A DNA stretch of 49,422 nt from an uncultured Verrucomicrobiales bacterium (GTDB lineage Bacteria > Verrucomicrobiota > Verrucomicrobiia > Verrucomicrobiales > DEV007): positions 1 to 49,422 of the forward strand of contig CALSSN010000024.1 in the NCBI GenBank assembly GCA_943789025.1. The letters are read 5' to 3'. Of the stretch, positions 1-8,978 are shown one piece after another (positions within the stretch are counted from its first letter, which is position 1; each line of letters opens with the position of its first letter). The notes below the pieces were generated by a model. That model was not told the DNA's origin. It worked only from the letters and a program-made list of their open reading frames with translations, and made no database searches. The translations under genes and the position numbers were made by a program.

Positions 1-136
1 CACTGGCATCGAGACCGTCTTTTATGGAATCGCCTACGTCAATAGCGCTGCCGAGTTCGGTGGCGGGCTCTGCCTCCACCGCTTGCATAACTGCCTGACC
101 CATTCGGCCTTTGGCACCTGTAACGAGAATTTTCAC
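1..136 (-). CDS. dapB: 4-hydroxy-tetrahydrodipicolinate reductase, N-terminal part
   Basis: This is the beginning of DapB, which reduces the product of DapA with NAD(P)H in the diaminopimelate/lysine pathway in the cytoplasm. Only about 45 residues lie in the window; the gene runs off the left edge. The translation starts with a GTG codon and reads MKILVTGAKGRMGQ, which is the dinucleotide-binding glycine-rich loop typical of the family's first strand-helix unit. It starts 14 bases after the dapA stop on the same strand, so it is the last visible gene of a trpA-dapF-dapA-dapB run. The identification is strong for the length seen. Confidence 0.88.
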   Translation of the reverse strand, partial: MKILVTGAKGRMGQAVMQAVEAEPATELGSAIDVGDSIKDGLDAS

Positions 137-150
137 AGCGTAAGTTTTTT

Positions 151-1064
151 CTAGGTTTTTGGAGCTCCGGTCAATGAGAGAAGATTGAGGCTCTGGAGAA
201 TTTCCCGCAGTGTTTCGGTGCCCGCCTGGTCCAGTGCGACGAGAGGGAGTCGAAGATAAGGGTCAGGAATCTCGCCGGCAAGGTTGAGGGGCGGTTTTGA
301 TCGGCACCGGATTGGTGGCGAGCTTGAGAAAGCCTGCAAAGAGGTCGTAGTAGCCTTCGTGAATGCTCCGGCGCGGCGCTGAGATCGCCCGTGGCCATAG
401 CGGCGACCAGGTCCGTCATCGCCTGGGGAATGAGATTGGATGCGACCGAGACGACGCCACAAGCGCCCGCAGCCATGAATGGCAGGGTCAGGGAATCGTC
501 TCCGCTGAGGATTTCGAAGTCATCCGCGAGTGCCCCTCGGAGCTGGCTGACTCTCTCGACGGAGCCGCCGGCTTCCCTTGATGGCGCGGATGTTCGGGCA
601 GGCATCAGCCAGGCGGCAGAGTGGTCTCGACACCTATTTCGATGCTGCAACGGCCGGGGGATGCTGTAAAGCACGAGGGGCAGTGCGGTGGATTCGGCGA
701 TCGCCTTGTAGTGCTGGAAGAGCCCTTCCTGCGACGGCTTGTTGTAGTACGGACTGACAAGAAGTGCGGCGTTGGCGCCAGCTTTCCTCTGCTGCTTGGG
801 GTCAGGGAAATGGCTTCCCGCGTGCTGTTGGATCCTGTGCCGGCGATAACGAGCCCTCTTCCCGCGGCTTGCTCGATGGCCACGTGGATGACCCGTTCGT
901 GTTCCTCGTGATTGAGGGTGGGGGATTCACCGGTGGTTCCAACCGGAACAACCCCGGCGATGCCAGCGGTCGAACTGGCGGTCGATGAGATTCCGGAAGG
1001 TGTGTTCGTCGAACTCGCGGTCGCGAAACGGGGTGACGAGAGCAGTGTGGGCGCCGGCAAACAT
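151..1064 (-). CDS. dapA: 4-hydroxy-tetrahydrodipicolinate synthase (frame broken several times here)
   Basis: DapA condenses pyruvate with aspartate semialdehyde, the first committed step of lysine and diaminopimelate synthesis. The start is taken at the ATG reading [13 protein letters not shown], the family's usual opening. Blocks of the protein appear in all three frames: [17 protein letters not shown], then a YYNKPSQEG block near 760, then the AIKEAGG block holding the Schiff-base lysine near 575, then [24 protein letters not shown] (first 20 residues shown by their positions near 430-520), ending in [13 protein letters not shown] count about six frame changes, near 968, 805, 617, 577, 380 and 288. 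At most of them one surplus base (C for CC, GG for GGG) explains the change. Residues are otherwise well conserved, so I infer a working gene with sequence errors. Confidence 0.85.
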
Positions 1065-1111
1065 GATGGGTGGATCGGTTCGGGAGGAAAAATAAGAGTA
1101 TTCTGGGGAGC

Positions 1112-1936
1112 TCAGGGAAGGTCAATCTCGCCGTGGAAGACGAAGTCAGCCGGGCCGGTGAGAGTCACATGATGATAGCCCTCCTCTGCCACTCTCTTTC
1201 AAAGGCGATGCTCAAGACGTCGCCGCCTTTTACGCTGACGGAGACGGGCGACCCACACCCGGTAAGCTGGTCGTGGACAAGGGCGCAGGCAACCATCCCG
1301 GTCCCGCAGGCGAGGGTTTCGCCCTCAACCCCGCGCTCATAAGTACGGATGTGAATGGCTCGTTCTCCGGTGGATTGATAGATGTTCACATTCGTGCCCG
1401 CTCGGAGCAAAGTGCTCGTGGTAGCGAACGGCGGGCCCCGATACCGATGACGTCGCTCTGGGCGAGATCGTCGACTTCAAGCACTGCATGAGGGACGCCG
1501 GTGTTGAGGGTGGTGAATCTCGAGGGTTTTTTCCGGGGAGTTCCAGATCGGCATGCATGACGAGGTCCACGGGATCGCTCATGGCGATTTCTACCTCGTC
1601 GCCGTGGAAAGAGGCGGAGAGAATTCCGGCGATGGTTTCAAAACTGACAGGGGCGCCGGACCCTCTTGTCGAGGCGGGTTGACGAAGGCGGCGAAACAAC
1701 GTGCTCCGTTACCGCACATCTCCGCCTCACCACCGTCTGCGTTGTAGTAGCGGAATCGGAAGTCGGCGCCGGCCTCGGGAGGCTCGACCGCGAGGAGTCC
1801 ATCGGCTCCGATTCCACGATGACGATCACAGAGCAATGCGATCTGCTCCCGTGTCAGATGCAGGGAGGAATCACGGTTGTCGAGGACAACGAAATCGTTG
1901 CCGGCACCGTTTCATTTTCCAGAAAGGGATCGTCAT
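1112..1936 (-). CDS. dapF: diaminopimelate epimerase (frame broken several times here)
   Basis: DapF interconverts LL- and meso-diaminopimelate through two catalytic cysteines. Both are visible: [10 protein letters not shown] near 1700 and [10 protein letters not shown] near 1290. The N-terminus reads MTIPFWKM, then after removing one surplus A at about 1910 continues as [13 protein letters not shown], matching the family's opening glycine-asparagine motif. Further frame changes lie near 1660, 1530 and 1420, and one more near 1190 before the end [18 protein letters not shown] and a TGA stop at 1112. Length when repaired is about 274 residues, normal for the family. It lies between trpA and dapA on the same strand. 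As with dapA, conserved residues are intact in every block, so I treat the breaks as sequence errors. Confidence 0.85.
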
Positions 1937-2033
1937 CGTTTTTTTCTCGGGGGGGCAGTTAGGGTATCCGGAAGAAGCCAGATGGCCAGAGAGATACTTG
2001 ATTGCTGCGACGCAGATGTCTGGGTGGCGGCAG

Positions 2034-2860
2034 CTAGAGCCGCGCGTTGTGAGTCGCCTCGACAAGGGGTTGGCACCATGGTGGAGAGGCGTTCCTGCAG
2101 ATTTTCACTCTCCGGCATGTTCAGCAATGGTTTGGACGATGGCGCTTCCCACCACCACCCCATCAGCGATGCGCCCGATGGCCGACGCCTGGTCCGGGGT
2201 AGAGATCCCGAAACCGACAGCCACCGGAAGACCGGTCGCGGCTCGGATGAGATCGAGGTGCTCCTCGAATGTTGCTTGCGATCCTCACTGCGGGCACCAG
2301 TGACCCCTTCTCTGGAGACATAGTAAATAAACCCCTCTGCCATGCCGGCAATCAGTCCGATGCGCTCGCTTTCCGTGGTGGGTGCGATCAACCGGATCTG
2401 CCGCATGGCCTCGGCAGGGTGCAGCTCGGAGTTGATCTGAGCTTCGTCAGGAGGGAGATCCAGGTTGAGGATGCCATCGACGCCCCGCCTCGAGAGCATC
2501 GCGTTGGAAGTTCTCGTAGCCATAGGCATAAAGGTTGTTGAGGTAGGCGTAGAGGACGATGGGAGTCTCTGAGGGTCTTGCGAAATTCCCGCACCATTTT
2601 CGAGCATTGGCGGCAGTGGTGCTTCCTGCCTTCAGAGCCCGCTCAGAAGCCAATTGATTGACGAGACCATCAGCGAGGGGGGTCTGAAAAAGGGAGGCCG
2701 ATTTCCAGGAATATCCACCTTCGCACGGTCGGAGAGTGTGGAGGATCTCGAGGCTGGTCGAGGGGTCGGGGTCGCCTCCGCAGACGTAGGCAATGAATGC
2801 CGCCTTGTCTTCGGAACGAAGTTGCTTGAAGCGGGTGTCGATCCGATTGTTCACGCGCAC
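2034..2860 (-). CDS. trpA: tryptophan synthase alpha subunit (frame broken several times here)
   Basis: TrpA cleaves indole-3-glycerol phosphate to indole, which passes to TrpB. The start is a GTG ([15 protein letters not shown]); a second GTG two codons in is equally possible, and neither has a clear ribosome-binding site. Visible family blocks are [14 protein letters not shown], then GLPFSDPLADG carrying the catalytic acid in another frame near 2690, [23 protein letters not shown] with its catalytic aspartate, [13 protein letters not shown], and [11 protein letters not shown] followed by [11 protein letters not shown], the phosphate-binding end. The last block VEATHNARL ends at a TAG at 2034. 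Frame changes occur near 2720, 2630, 2585, 2490, 2270, 2105 and 2070. No trpB is in the window; dapF follows after about 97 bases. Confidence 0.83.
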
Positions 2861-2918
2861 ACAGTGGTGGAAATAGATTCGCTCGCAACCGGGAATCCGT
2901 CGCAGTCTCGATGACGCA

Positions 2919-3290
2919 TCAGAGGTCGACTCCGAACTTCTTCAACCCAAATGCCATGACGGCGTAAAGAAGCATCGTGATGAAGGAACAGAGAATAAGG
3001 TTTGGCCAGAAGTGAATTCCTTTTCTCAGAAGCCAGGGAAAGATAAGAAACATGGGGAGGCTGGGGAGCACGAACCAGAAGACGCCGGTGGAGTGGGCAG
3101 CCAGTTTCTCGACCTGAGCCTGTGGGTTTGCACGAAGACCATGGTAGATCCAGACAAAGGTGATGAGAGAAACCAGGGGCAAGGAAGCGATCAGGCTCCC
3201 GAGGAATGGTCTGCTCCGCGTGATGACGACTTCGTTGACGAGGTAGATAATTCCTGCAGAGAGCGTGAGTTTGAGAAGAGTGAGCATCAT
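2919..3290 (-). CDS. DUF3147-type small membrane protein
   Basis: A 123-residue protein with four hydrophobic stretches, at about residues 2-18, 28-50, 67-86 and 98-115. The sequence around SLIASLPLVSLITFVWIY and FWFVLPSLPMFLIFPWLLRKG matches what I recall of the DUF3147 inner-membrane family, whose role is unknown. It starts with a double ATG. It ends 58 bases before the trpA start on the same strand and is divergent from the ClpX-like gene. The family call rests on pattern recognition of the paired LPSLP/LASLPL segments; function cannot be assigned. Confidence 0.65.
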   Translation of the reverse strand: MMLTLLKLTLSAGIIYLVNEVVITRSRPFLGSLIASLPLVSLITFVWIYHGLRANPQAQVEKLAAHSTGVFWFVLPSLPMFLIFPWLLRKGIHFWPNLILCSFITMLLYAVMAFGLKKFGVDL

Positions 3291-3529
3291 GACTTGAAGG
3301 GGAGAAGCGCGTGAAAGGGTGGCAATGAGCAGGTTTTTTTTACTGGTTCGTGCGCGGCTTCACCAGTGAGTGGGTTCTGAGTTAGTTTTTAGCTTTTCTG
3401 GTTAAGATTCCCTATCGCATCGGAGGAAATCTTGCAAGAGTAGCCGTTTTTTTCGTGGTTTCAGGATTTCAGCAGTGCGAATTTGCTCCTTTTTTCTTGT
3501 TCCCTCTTCGGTGCGTTGGATACTCCCGC

Positions 3530-5155
3530 ATGGGAAAGGGCGATGATAAACCACCAACCCCGGAGGAACTCGCAAAGCGTTTGAGTGAGTTCATGAAGGG
3601 CCAACTCGGCAGCACCGGAGGGTTTAATCCTTTCGATTTTGCGAGTTCAGGATCCGGAGACAAAGCGGCATCGGAGACTCCGGTCGCTGAGAAAAAAAAA
3701 GAGGAGCCGGGAAGAGACCCGTTTTCTTTCAGCTATCACCCGAAAGACATCAAAGCCCATCTCGATCGCTTCGTGATACAGCAGGATGAAGCGAAAAAGG
3801 CGCTGGCGATTGCTGTCTGTGATCATTACAACCATGCGCATTTTGTGCGTGAACTGGAGGCCCGTGAGCCTGAGCAGGCGCGAAAGATTGAGTTTGCCAA
3901 ACAGAATGTCATCGTGGTCGGGCCAACCGGAGTAGGGAAGACGTATCTGGTCAAACACATTGCCGATTTGATCGGGGTGCCATTCGTCAAAGCGGATGCC
4001 ACCAAGTTCAGTGAGACGGGTTACGTGGGTGGCGACGTCGATGATCTTGTCCGGGAGTTGTTGGATAAGGCGGAGGGCGATCTTGGTTTGGCCGAGTATG
4101 GGATCATTTATATCGACGAGATCGACAAGCTTTCTTCTCAAGGGGAGGGGATGGGGCGGGATGTCAGTGGTCGCGGAGTGCAGACGACATTGCTGAAGCT
4201 GATGGAAGAAACCGAGGTAGCTCGTCGGAATCCGATGAATATCCAGGGTCAGATGGGAGCCATGTTCGACATGACCCAAGGGGGCGCGGGAGGGCAGAAG
4301 GATACAATCAATACCAGGCACATTCTTTTCATCGTGAGTGGAGCATTCTCTGGTCTGCAGAAGATCATTGCCGGGAGGTTACGCCAAGGGGCGATCGGAT
4401 TCGGGGCGTCTCAGGAGACCGAAGATTCTCCGCTGGATTCTCAAATCTTTTCCCAGGTGACGACCCAGGACTTCATCGACTTCGGATTCGAGGCCGAGTT
4501 CATCGGTCGCCTTCCCGTCAGAGTGGTGTGTGAAGAACTGGCGGCAGCGGACATGAAGCTGATTATGGAAACTTCGGAGGGGAGTATTCTGCGCCAGTAC
4601 GAGCGGGAGTTTGGTGCCTACGGTATCAATATTCAGTTCAAAGAGGACGCTCTCGAGAAAATTGCGGCTGAGGCGGCGAAGGAAAAGACGGGGGCTCGTG
4701 GGCTCCTCACCGTCTGCGAGCGCATTCTGCGGGACTTCAAGTTTGAGCTTCCGGGAACCGCGGTGCAGGAGTTAGTGGTCGATGCCGAGCTGATCGACCA
4801 ACCGGAAAAAGTCTTGCAGCGGTACCTGAAGATAGGGAAAGGGATGAGCGATGCCCAGGTCGCGCGAGGACTGGAGGTCTTCGCAGAAGATTTCGCGCGC
4901 GAGAACGGGATTCGCCTGATTTTCGACGAAGGTGCAGTTTCAGCGATTGGCGACCTCTGCCGGGAGCGTGAAATCCGCGTGCTCCAACTCTGCCGCGAGC
5001 ATTTTCACGATTATCAGTTTGGCCTTAAGCTGATCGAGAAGAATACCAGTCAGGGTACCTTTACCATTACCAAAGAAGCGGTCGCGGATGCGGAGCGTTT
5101 TCTCAGCGATGCTGTGGTGGCTTCTTACCGAGGAGAAGAGGATGCGAAAACGTAG
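3530..5155 (+). CDS. ClpX-like AAA+ ATPase lacking the zinc-binding domain
   Basis: This 541-residue protein is an AAA+ unfoldase of the ClpX/HslU group. Walker A GPTGVGKT lies at about residue 131, Walker B IIYIDEID at about 193, and FIGRLPVRV near 324 is the ClpX sensor region. An IGF tripeptide (GAIGFGAS, about residue 289) sits where ClpX carries its ClpP-docking loop. Canonical ClpX starts with a four-cysteine zinc domain; this protein has instead a short polar stretch and no cysteine cluster. It also has about 90 extra residues after the small domain. I chose the ATG at MGKGDDKPPTPEE; an in-frame GTG 75 bases upstream would add a cysteine-poor, probably untranslated stretch. No clpP is nearby. 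Naming it clpX would overstate the evidence. Confidence 0.85.
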   Translation: MGKGDDKPPTPEELAKRLSEFMKGQLGSTGGFNPFDFASSGSGDKAASETPVAEKKKEEPGRDPFSFSYHPKDIKAHLDRFVIQQDEAKKALAIAVCDHYNHAHFVRELEAREPEQARKIEFAKQNVIVVGPTGVGKTYLVKHIADLIGVPFVKADATKFSETGYVGGDVDDLVRELLDKAEGDLGLAEYGIIYIDEIDKLSSQGEGMGRDVSGRGVQTTLLKLMEETEVARRNPMNIQGQMGAMFDMTQGGAGGQKDTINTRHILFIVSGAFSGLQKIIAGRLRQGAIGFGASQETEDSPLDSQIFSQVTTQDFIDFGFEAEFIGRLPVRVVCEELAAADMKLIMETSEGSILRQYEREFGAYGINIQFKEDALEKIAAEAAKEKTGARGLLTVCERILRDFKFELPGTAVQELVVDAELIDQPEKVLQRYLKIGKGMSDAQVARGLEVFAEDFARENGIRLIFDEGAVSAIGDLCREREIRVLQLCREHFHDYQFGLKLIEKNTSQGTFTITKEAVADAERFLSDAVVASYRGEEDAKT

Positions 5156-5280
5156 TCTGCCGGGAAGGAAGAGTTTGGTAGCCTGATCGGCCGAGGAAGA
5201 TGGGATGCGTGAGATTCCCTCTTGGATTCTGAGAGTTCCTCCTGCAATGTCCAGTCGACTATTTTTCGACACGAGAGATT

Positions 5281-6996
5281 ATGGCAGCGACGGAAGAGGT
5301 AACCCACACGCCTGAGAGGAAGAAGGATTTTATCCGTGAAATCATCGCGGAGGACTTTGAATCGGGGAAGCACCGGCACATCGTGACCCGCTTCCCTCCT
5401 GAACCGAATGGCTATCTTCATATCGGTCATGCTAAGGCTTTTTGTCTGAATTTCAGCTTGCCTGAGGAGTTTCCTGGCGGGGCGGAGCACGCCTCCCGTT
5501 GTCATCTTCGCATGGACGACACCAATCCGGCAAAGGAGGACGTGCAGTATGTGGAGTCCATCCAGGAAGATATCCGCTGGATGGGATTCGACTGGGGCGA
5601 GGACCTCTATTTCAGCTCGGATTATTATGCCAAGCTCTATGCGTTCGCCGTGGAGTTAATCGGCAAGGGATTGGCTTACGTCGACTCTCTCAGTTCCGAA
5701 GAGATCCGCGCCACCAAGGGCAGTGACAAAGAGCCGGGATCGGAGTCACCGTTTCGCAGCCGACCGATCGAGGAAAGTCTCGATCTTTTCGCCCGGATGC
5801 GGGCAGGTGAGTTCGAGGAGGGAGCCCATGTCCTGCGTGCCAGAATCGACATGGCGCACCCGAACTTCCATATGAGAGATCCGGTGATTTATCGGATCCT
5901 GAAGACCGAGCACCACCGGACAGGCAGCGTCTGGCCAATTTACCCACTTTACGATTTTGCTCACCCGCTCTCGGATGCTTTGGAGGGGGTCACGCACAGC
6001 CTTTGTTCCCTGGAGTTTGAGAACCACCGGCCGCTTTATGACTGGTGCGTGGCAAGCACCTCGGTGCCGAACAGCCCGAGGCAGATCGAGTTCGCCCGTC
6101 TGAACCTGACCTACACGGTGATGAGCAAGCGGAAGCTCTTGCGACTGGTCGAGGAAGGGCATGTCAGCGGTTGGGATGATCCGCGGATGCCAACTCTGTC
6201 GGGCATGCGCAGGCTCGGGTGCACGCCCGCAGCGCTCCGGAATTTCATTGCCAAGGTGGGACTGACCAAGACCAACAGCATCACCGACTTGGCACTCCTT
6301 GAACATTGTGTGCGGGAGGACCTCAATGCCACCTCACCACGCGTGATGGCCGTGCTTGATCCACTCAAGGTGACGCTGACAAACTTCCCCGAGGGCAAAG
6401 AAGAGATGATGGCTTGCGTGAATAACCCGGGTGATGCAGAAGCGGGGACCCGTGAGGTGCCTTTTGCCCGGACGCTTTTCATCGAGCGGGAGGATTTCAT
6501 GGAGGAGGCGCCGAGAAAGTTTTTTCGTCTCAAGCCGGATAAGGAGGTTCGTCTTCTCAACGCATATGTCATCCGCTGCGATGAAGTTGTGAAGGATGGC
6601 GAGGGGAAGGTTGTCGAGCTTCTTTGTAGTTACGATCCGGAGACTTTAGGGGCGAATCCCAGCGATGGCAGGAAGGTCAAAGGGGTGCTGCACTGGGTGA
6701 GTGGAAAGCATGCCCGGGACATCGAAGTGCGGCTTTACGACCGGCTTTTCAGAGACGAGCAGCCGGAAGCGAGTGGGGACGACTTTGTGGCGAATCTGAA
6801 CCCGGAATCATTGCAAGTGGTCACTGCAAAGGCAGAGCCCTCGGTCGCAGAGGAATGGTGGCAGCCGGGCGCTCGGATTCAGTTCAGCCGTATGGGCTAC
6901 TTTTGCGCTGATCTTGCAAGCACGGCTGAGGCACCGGTTTTTAACCGGACGGCAACTTTGAAAGATGGCTGGTCACAGGGGAAACGCCCTGGTTAA
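5281..6996 (+). CDS. glnS: glutaminyl-tRNA synthetase
   Basis: A class I aminoacyl-tRNA synthetase of 571 residues that charges tRNA-Gln. The HIGH motif appears in PPEPNGYLHIGHAKA at about residues 41-55 and the KMSKS-equivalent as VMSKRK at about 279-284. The stretch RMDDTNPAKEDVQYVESI and the anticodon-binding beta-barrel region (VRLLNAYVIRC, LHWVSGKHA) distinguish GlnRS from GluRS. Length is normal. It stands alone, 125 bases after the ClpX-like gene, and converges with the sulfotransferase, whose stop is five bases away. Having GlnRS implies direct charging of tRNA-Gln. The reading frame is intact, unlike several neighbours. Confidence 0.97.
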   Translation: MAATEEVTHTPERKKDFIREIIAEDFESGKHRHIVTRFPPEPNGYLHIGHAKAFCLNFSLPEEFPGGAEHASRCHLRMDDTNPAKEDVQYVESIQEDIRWMGFDWGEDLYFSSDYYAKLYAFAVELIGKGLAYVDSLSSEEIRATKGSDKEPGSESPFRSRPIEESLDLFARMRAGEFEEGAHVLRARIDMAHPNFHMRDPVIYRILKTEHHRTGSVWPIYPLYDFAHPLSDALEGVTHSLCSLEFENHRPLYDWCVASTSVPNSPRQIEFARLNLTYTVMSKRKLLRLVEEGHVSGWDDPRMPTLSGMRRLGCTPAALRNFIAKVGLTKTNSITDLALLEHCVREDLNATSPRVMAVLDPLKVTLTNFPEGKEEMMACVNNPGDAEAGTREVPFARTLFIEREDFMEEAPRKFFRLKPDKEVRLLNAYVIRCDEVVKDGEGKVVELLCSYDPETLGANPSDGRKVKGVLHWVSGKHARDIEVRLYDRLFRDEQPEASGDDFVANLNPESLQVVTAKAEPSVAEEWWQPGARIQFSRMGYFCADLASTAEAPVFNRTATLKDGWSQGKRPG

Positions 6997-7001
6997 GTCG
7001 G

Positions 7002-7808
7002 CTATTCCGAGGCGCGTGATCTTCCCGCAGTGCCCCGGCTGCCCCGGCTCGCTTCTGAGTTTTCGGAGTCCTCAAGGTAGCGATGATACCATTCCGCGGT
7101 GGTATCGTCAGCAAGCTTGCGGTTTCGGTCAGGTTGTTTGATTTCACAGTCATTCCCCCAGACGCCAACATGACGGAGGGCACGCTCGACCTCGCCACGG
7201 TAATCTTTGGCAATATTTTCGTAGGTGATGATCAGCGGGCGGATGCGTCCAAGCTTAAAGACCTTTTTCCAGTGCTCTTCTTCAGCCTCAAAGCGATGGA
7301 CGAGGGATTGAATGGCGTCAAAATCGTAGTCCAGCCTGGAGCGGTCAGGTTGTCGGTCTCCCTGGGCCATCTGCTGGTGGGTGAAGAGGCCAGTCTGTTT
7401 GGCCTTGAGAAAAGAGATCGCCTGCTTCGTTTTATTTTCTCTTCGACTCCAGATGAAATGCGAACGGCCGAAAATTTTCTGTAGCGAACGAGCAAGACGT
7501 CGGTGATCGCTCATGGCGCACGGGATGTCGCATTTCCGCGGTAACTTCTGGAGGTGTTTCCACATGATCTTGAGACCAAACATCCCATTTTCGCTCCGTT
7601 GGCATCGCATGAGTTCCTCGATGTAGCCGGGGAAGTCCTGTTCGGGATCGACCGAGATGTCTCCTCGCTGGTAGAGGGCGACTGAGTGGACGGGAGAGAG
7701 ATACTCTTTCGGGTCGCCGCATCGCCACGTCCAGCGCATGCCTTCGCAAAGGAGCGTGCTCCCGGATCGGTGAGAGGCACAGATGATGAAGGTTCGTTTC
7801 CGAAACAT
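7002..7808 (-). CDS. Stf0-type sulfotransferase
   Basis: A 268-residue PAPS-dependent sulfotransferase. The N-terminal ICASHRSGSTLLCEGM is the 5'-phosphosulfate loop of the Stf0 group (the trehalose 2-sulfotransferase type), and GDPKEYLSP downstream is also characteristic, as is FGLKIMWKHL. The enzyme would place sulfate on a sugar or glycolipid in the cytoplasm; the acceptor cannot be told from sequence. The C-terminal 25 residues are rich in Ser, Arg and Glu and look poorly conserved. It ends almost at the glnS stop and follows the small acidic protein by 57 bases. No PAPS synthesis or glycan gene is adjacent, though the upstream genes serve the outer membrane. Confidence 0.8.
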   Translation of the reverse strand: MFRKRTFIICASHRSGSTLLCEGMRWTWRCGDPKEYLSPVHSVALYQRGDISVDPEQDFPGYIEELMRCQRSENGMFGLKIMWKHLQKLPRKCDIPCAMSDHRRLARSLQKIFGRSHFIWSRRENKTKQAISFLKAKQTGLFTHQQMAQGDRQPDRSRLDYDFDAIQSLVHRFEAEEEHWKKVFKLGRIRPLIITYENIAKDYRGEVERALRHVGVWGNDCEIKQPDRNRKLADDTTAEWYHRYLEDSENSEASRGSRGTAGRSRASE

Positions 7809-7865
7809 CCTTCAGTCTGCGGTGGTCAGAAACATGGGAGAGTCTCTCAAACGTCGGGTTGGACT

Positions 7866-8156
7866 TTAGAAGATCTCTTCATCCAGATACTCGTATCCCA
7901 GTCCATCGAGCGAGGCAGCGAGCTGGTCTGCTGCCTGTTCGTCAGCGTCCGGGGACACCCGGAGGATGATTGTGGTAACAACCCCTTCAAAATCGACTTC
8001 AAGAACAAGCTTTTCTGTGTCATCGAGGATGATTTCAGGAGCTTCAGATTCACCGGCGAGGGTGGCCTTGAAGCCGCTGCGACAAAGAGCATCGTTTAAT
8101 TCATCTGCCGTGAGTAGATCGCCCTCGGGATTGCTTGCCTGAAAGGTTAAGTCCAT
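7866..8156 (-). CDS. small acidic protein of unknown function
   Basis: A 96-residue, strongly acidic protein (MDLTFQASNPEGDLLT at the start, YEYLDEEIF at the end). It has no signal peptide or membrane segment. The pattern suggests an alpha/beta fold with strands at EIILDDTEKLVLEVD and TTIILRVSP. It lies 14 bases downstream of rsmI on the same strand and upstream of the sulfotransferase, so it is probably cotranscribed. The frame is well kept and codon use resembles its neighbours, which supports a real gene. I do not recognise the family. Confidence 0.6.
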   Translation of the reverse strand: MDLTFQASNPEGDLLTADELNDALCRSGFKATLAGESEAPEIILDDTEKLVLEVDFEGVVTTIILRVSPDADEQAADQLAASLDGLGYEYLDEEIF

Positions 8157-8170
8157 ACCTTTATTATTCT

Positions 8171-8899
8171 CTAATCTCCGCTCTTGCGCAACGATGTATC
8201 GGGTTTGAGGTCAAACCACTTGGGAAGTTTTGTTCCAGAAATGAGCAGGGTAAATTCCCCCTTACTGCTGCCTTTGGCCAGGGTCTCAGACGCTTCTTTA
8301 ACGGTGCCGTGAATGAATTGCTCGAAGCGTTTTGTCAGCTCTCTGGCGATACATATCTGGCGTTCCGGATCGAGAAAGATCAGCGCGTCGAGCGTCTTCT
8401 GGATGCGGTGGGGAGATTCAAAGTAGATCGACGTGAAATCTGCTTCTATTGCTCGGGTAAGCTCTCGTTCCCTCTGGCCTTTTTTGTTCGCGAGGAAGCC
8501 GCCAAAGAAAAACCGGTCTGCTTCGAGACCAGAGCCGGCTAGCGCGGTCAGGACTGCGCTCGGGCCGGGAATGACTGTAAGCTCAAGGCCTTCGCGAATA
8601 ACAGCCCGCACAAGGCGTTGCCCAGGGTCGGAAACTGTGGGGTAGCCGGCATCTGAGACGAGCGTGACCTGCTTGCCGGCGAGAAGGTGATTGAGGATCT
8701 CGGGAACGCGGGATGCCTCATTATGCGCATGGAGGCTGAGCAGGGAGCGCTTGGTGCCTAGCCGGTTGAGGAGAAGTCCGGTGTGACGGGTGTCCTCACA
8801 AGCGATGAGGTCAGCATCTTCGAGAGCCTCTCGGGCGCGGTCACTGAGGTCACCAAGATTCCCGATCGGAGTGGCAGTGATAGAAAGCCTTCCGCCCAT
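8171..8899 (-). CDS. rsmI: 16S rRNA (cytidine(1402)-2'-O)-methyltransferase
   Basis: RsmI methylates the ribose of C1402 in the 16S rRNA decoding centre using SAM. The 242-residue product opens with ITATPIGNLGDLSDRA and continues with LIACEDTRHTGLLLNRL, both hallmarks of the tetrapyrrole-methylase fold RsmI family. VSDAGYPTVSDPGQRLV and IPGPSAVLTAL form the SAM-binding and substrate loops, and FFFGGFLANKKGQR is also typical. Length is slightly short because the C-terminal helical extension of enterobacterial forms is missing. It follows lptE after about 80 bases on the same strand. Confidence 0.93.
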   Translation of the reverse strand: MGGRLSITATPIGNLGDLSDRAREALEDADLIACEDTRHTGLLLNRLGTKRSLLSLHAHNEASRVPEILNHLLAGKQVTLVSDAGYPTVSDPGQRLVRAVIREGLELTVIPGPSAVLTALAGSGLEADRFFFGGFLANKKGQRERELTRAIEADFTSIYFESPHRIQKTLDALIFLDPERQICIARELTKRFEQFIHGTVKEASETLAKGSSKGEFTLLISGTKLPKWFDLKPDTSLRKSGD

Positions 8900-8978
8900 G
8901 ATGGGAGCTTGTCGCGAGCTTGTTCTGGCAGCAAACGCATCCGTGCTTGCGCTACTTTTTTCGATCGAGCCGCCGGTT

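Noticed and set aside
151..2860. dapA, dapF and trpA as pseudogenes
   Set aside because: These are essential or near-essential genes with all catalytic residues preserved, and most breaks vanish when one extra base is removed.
3341..3366. Inverted repeat ACTGGT/ACCAGT upstream of the ClpX-like gene
   Set aside because: Only six base pairs with a 14-base loop and no T-run; expected by chance at this length.
5746..6306. Antisense open frame inside glnS
   Set aside because: It is the complement of a conserved synthetase region and has no family motif; similar antisense frames lie over aroB, sdhA, zwf and the PKS operon and were left out for the same reason.
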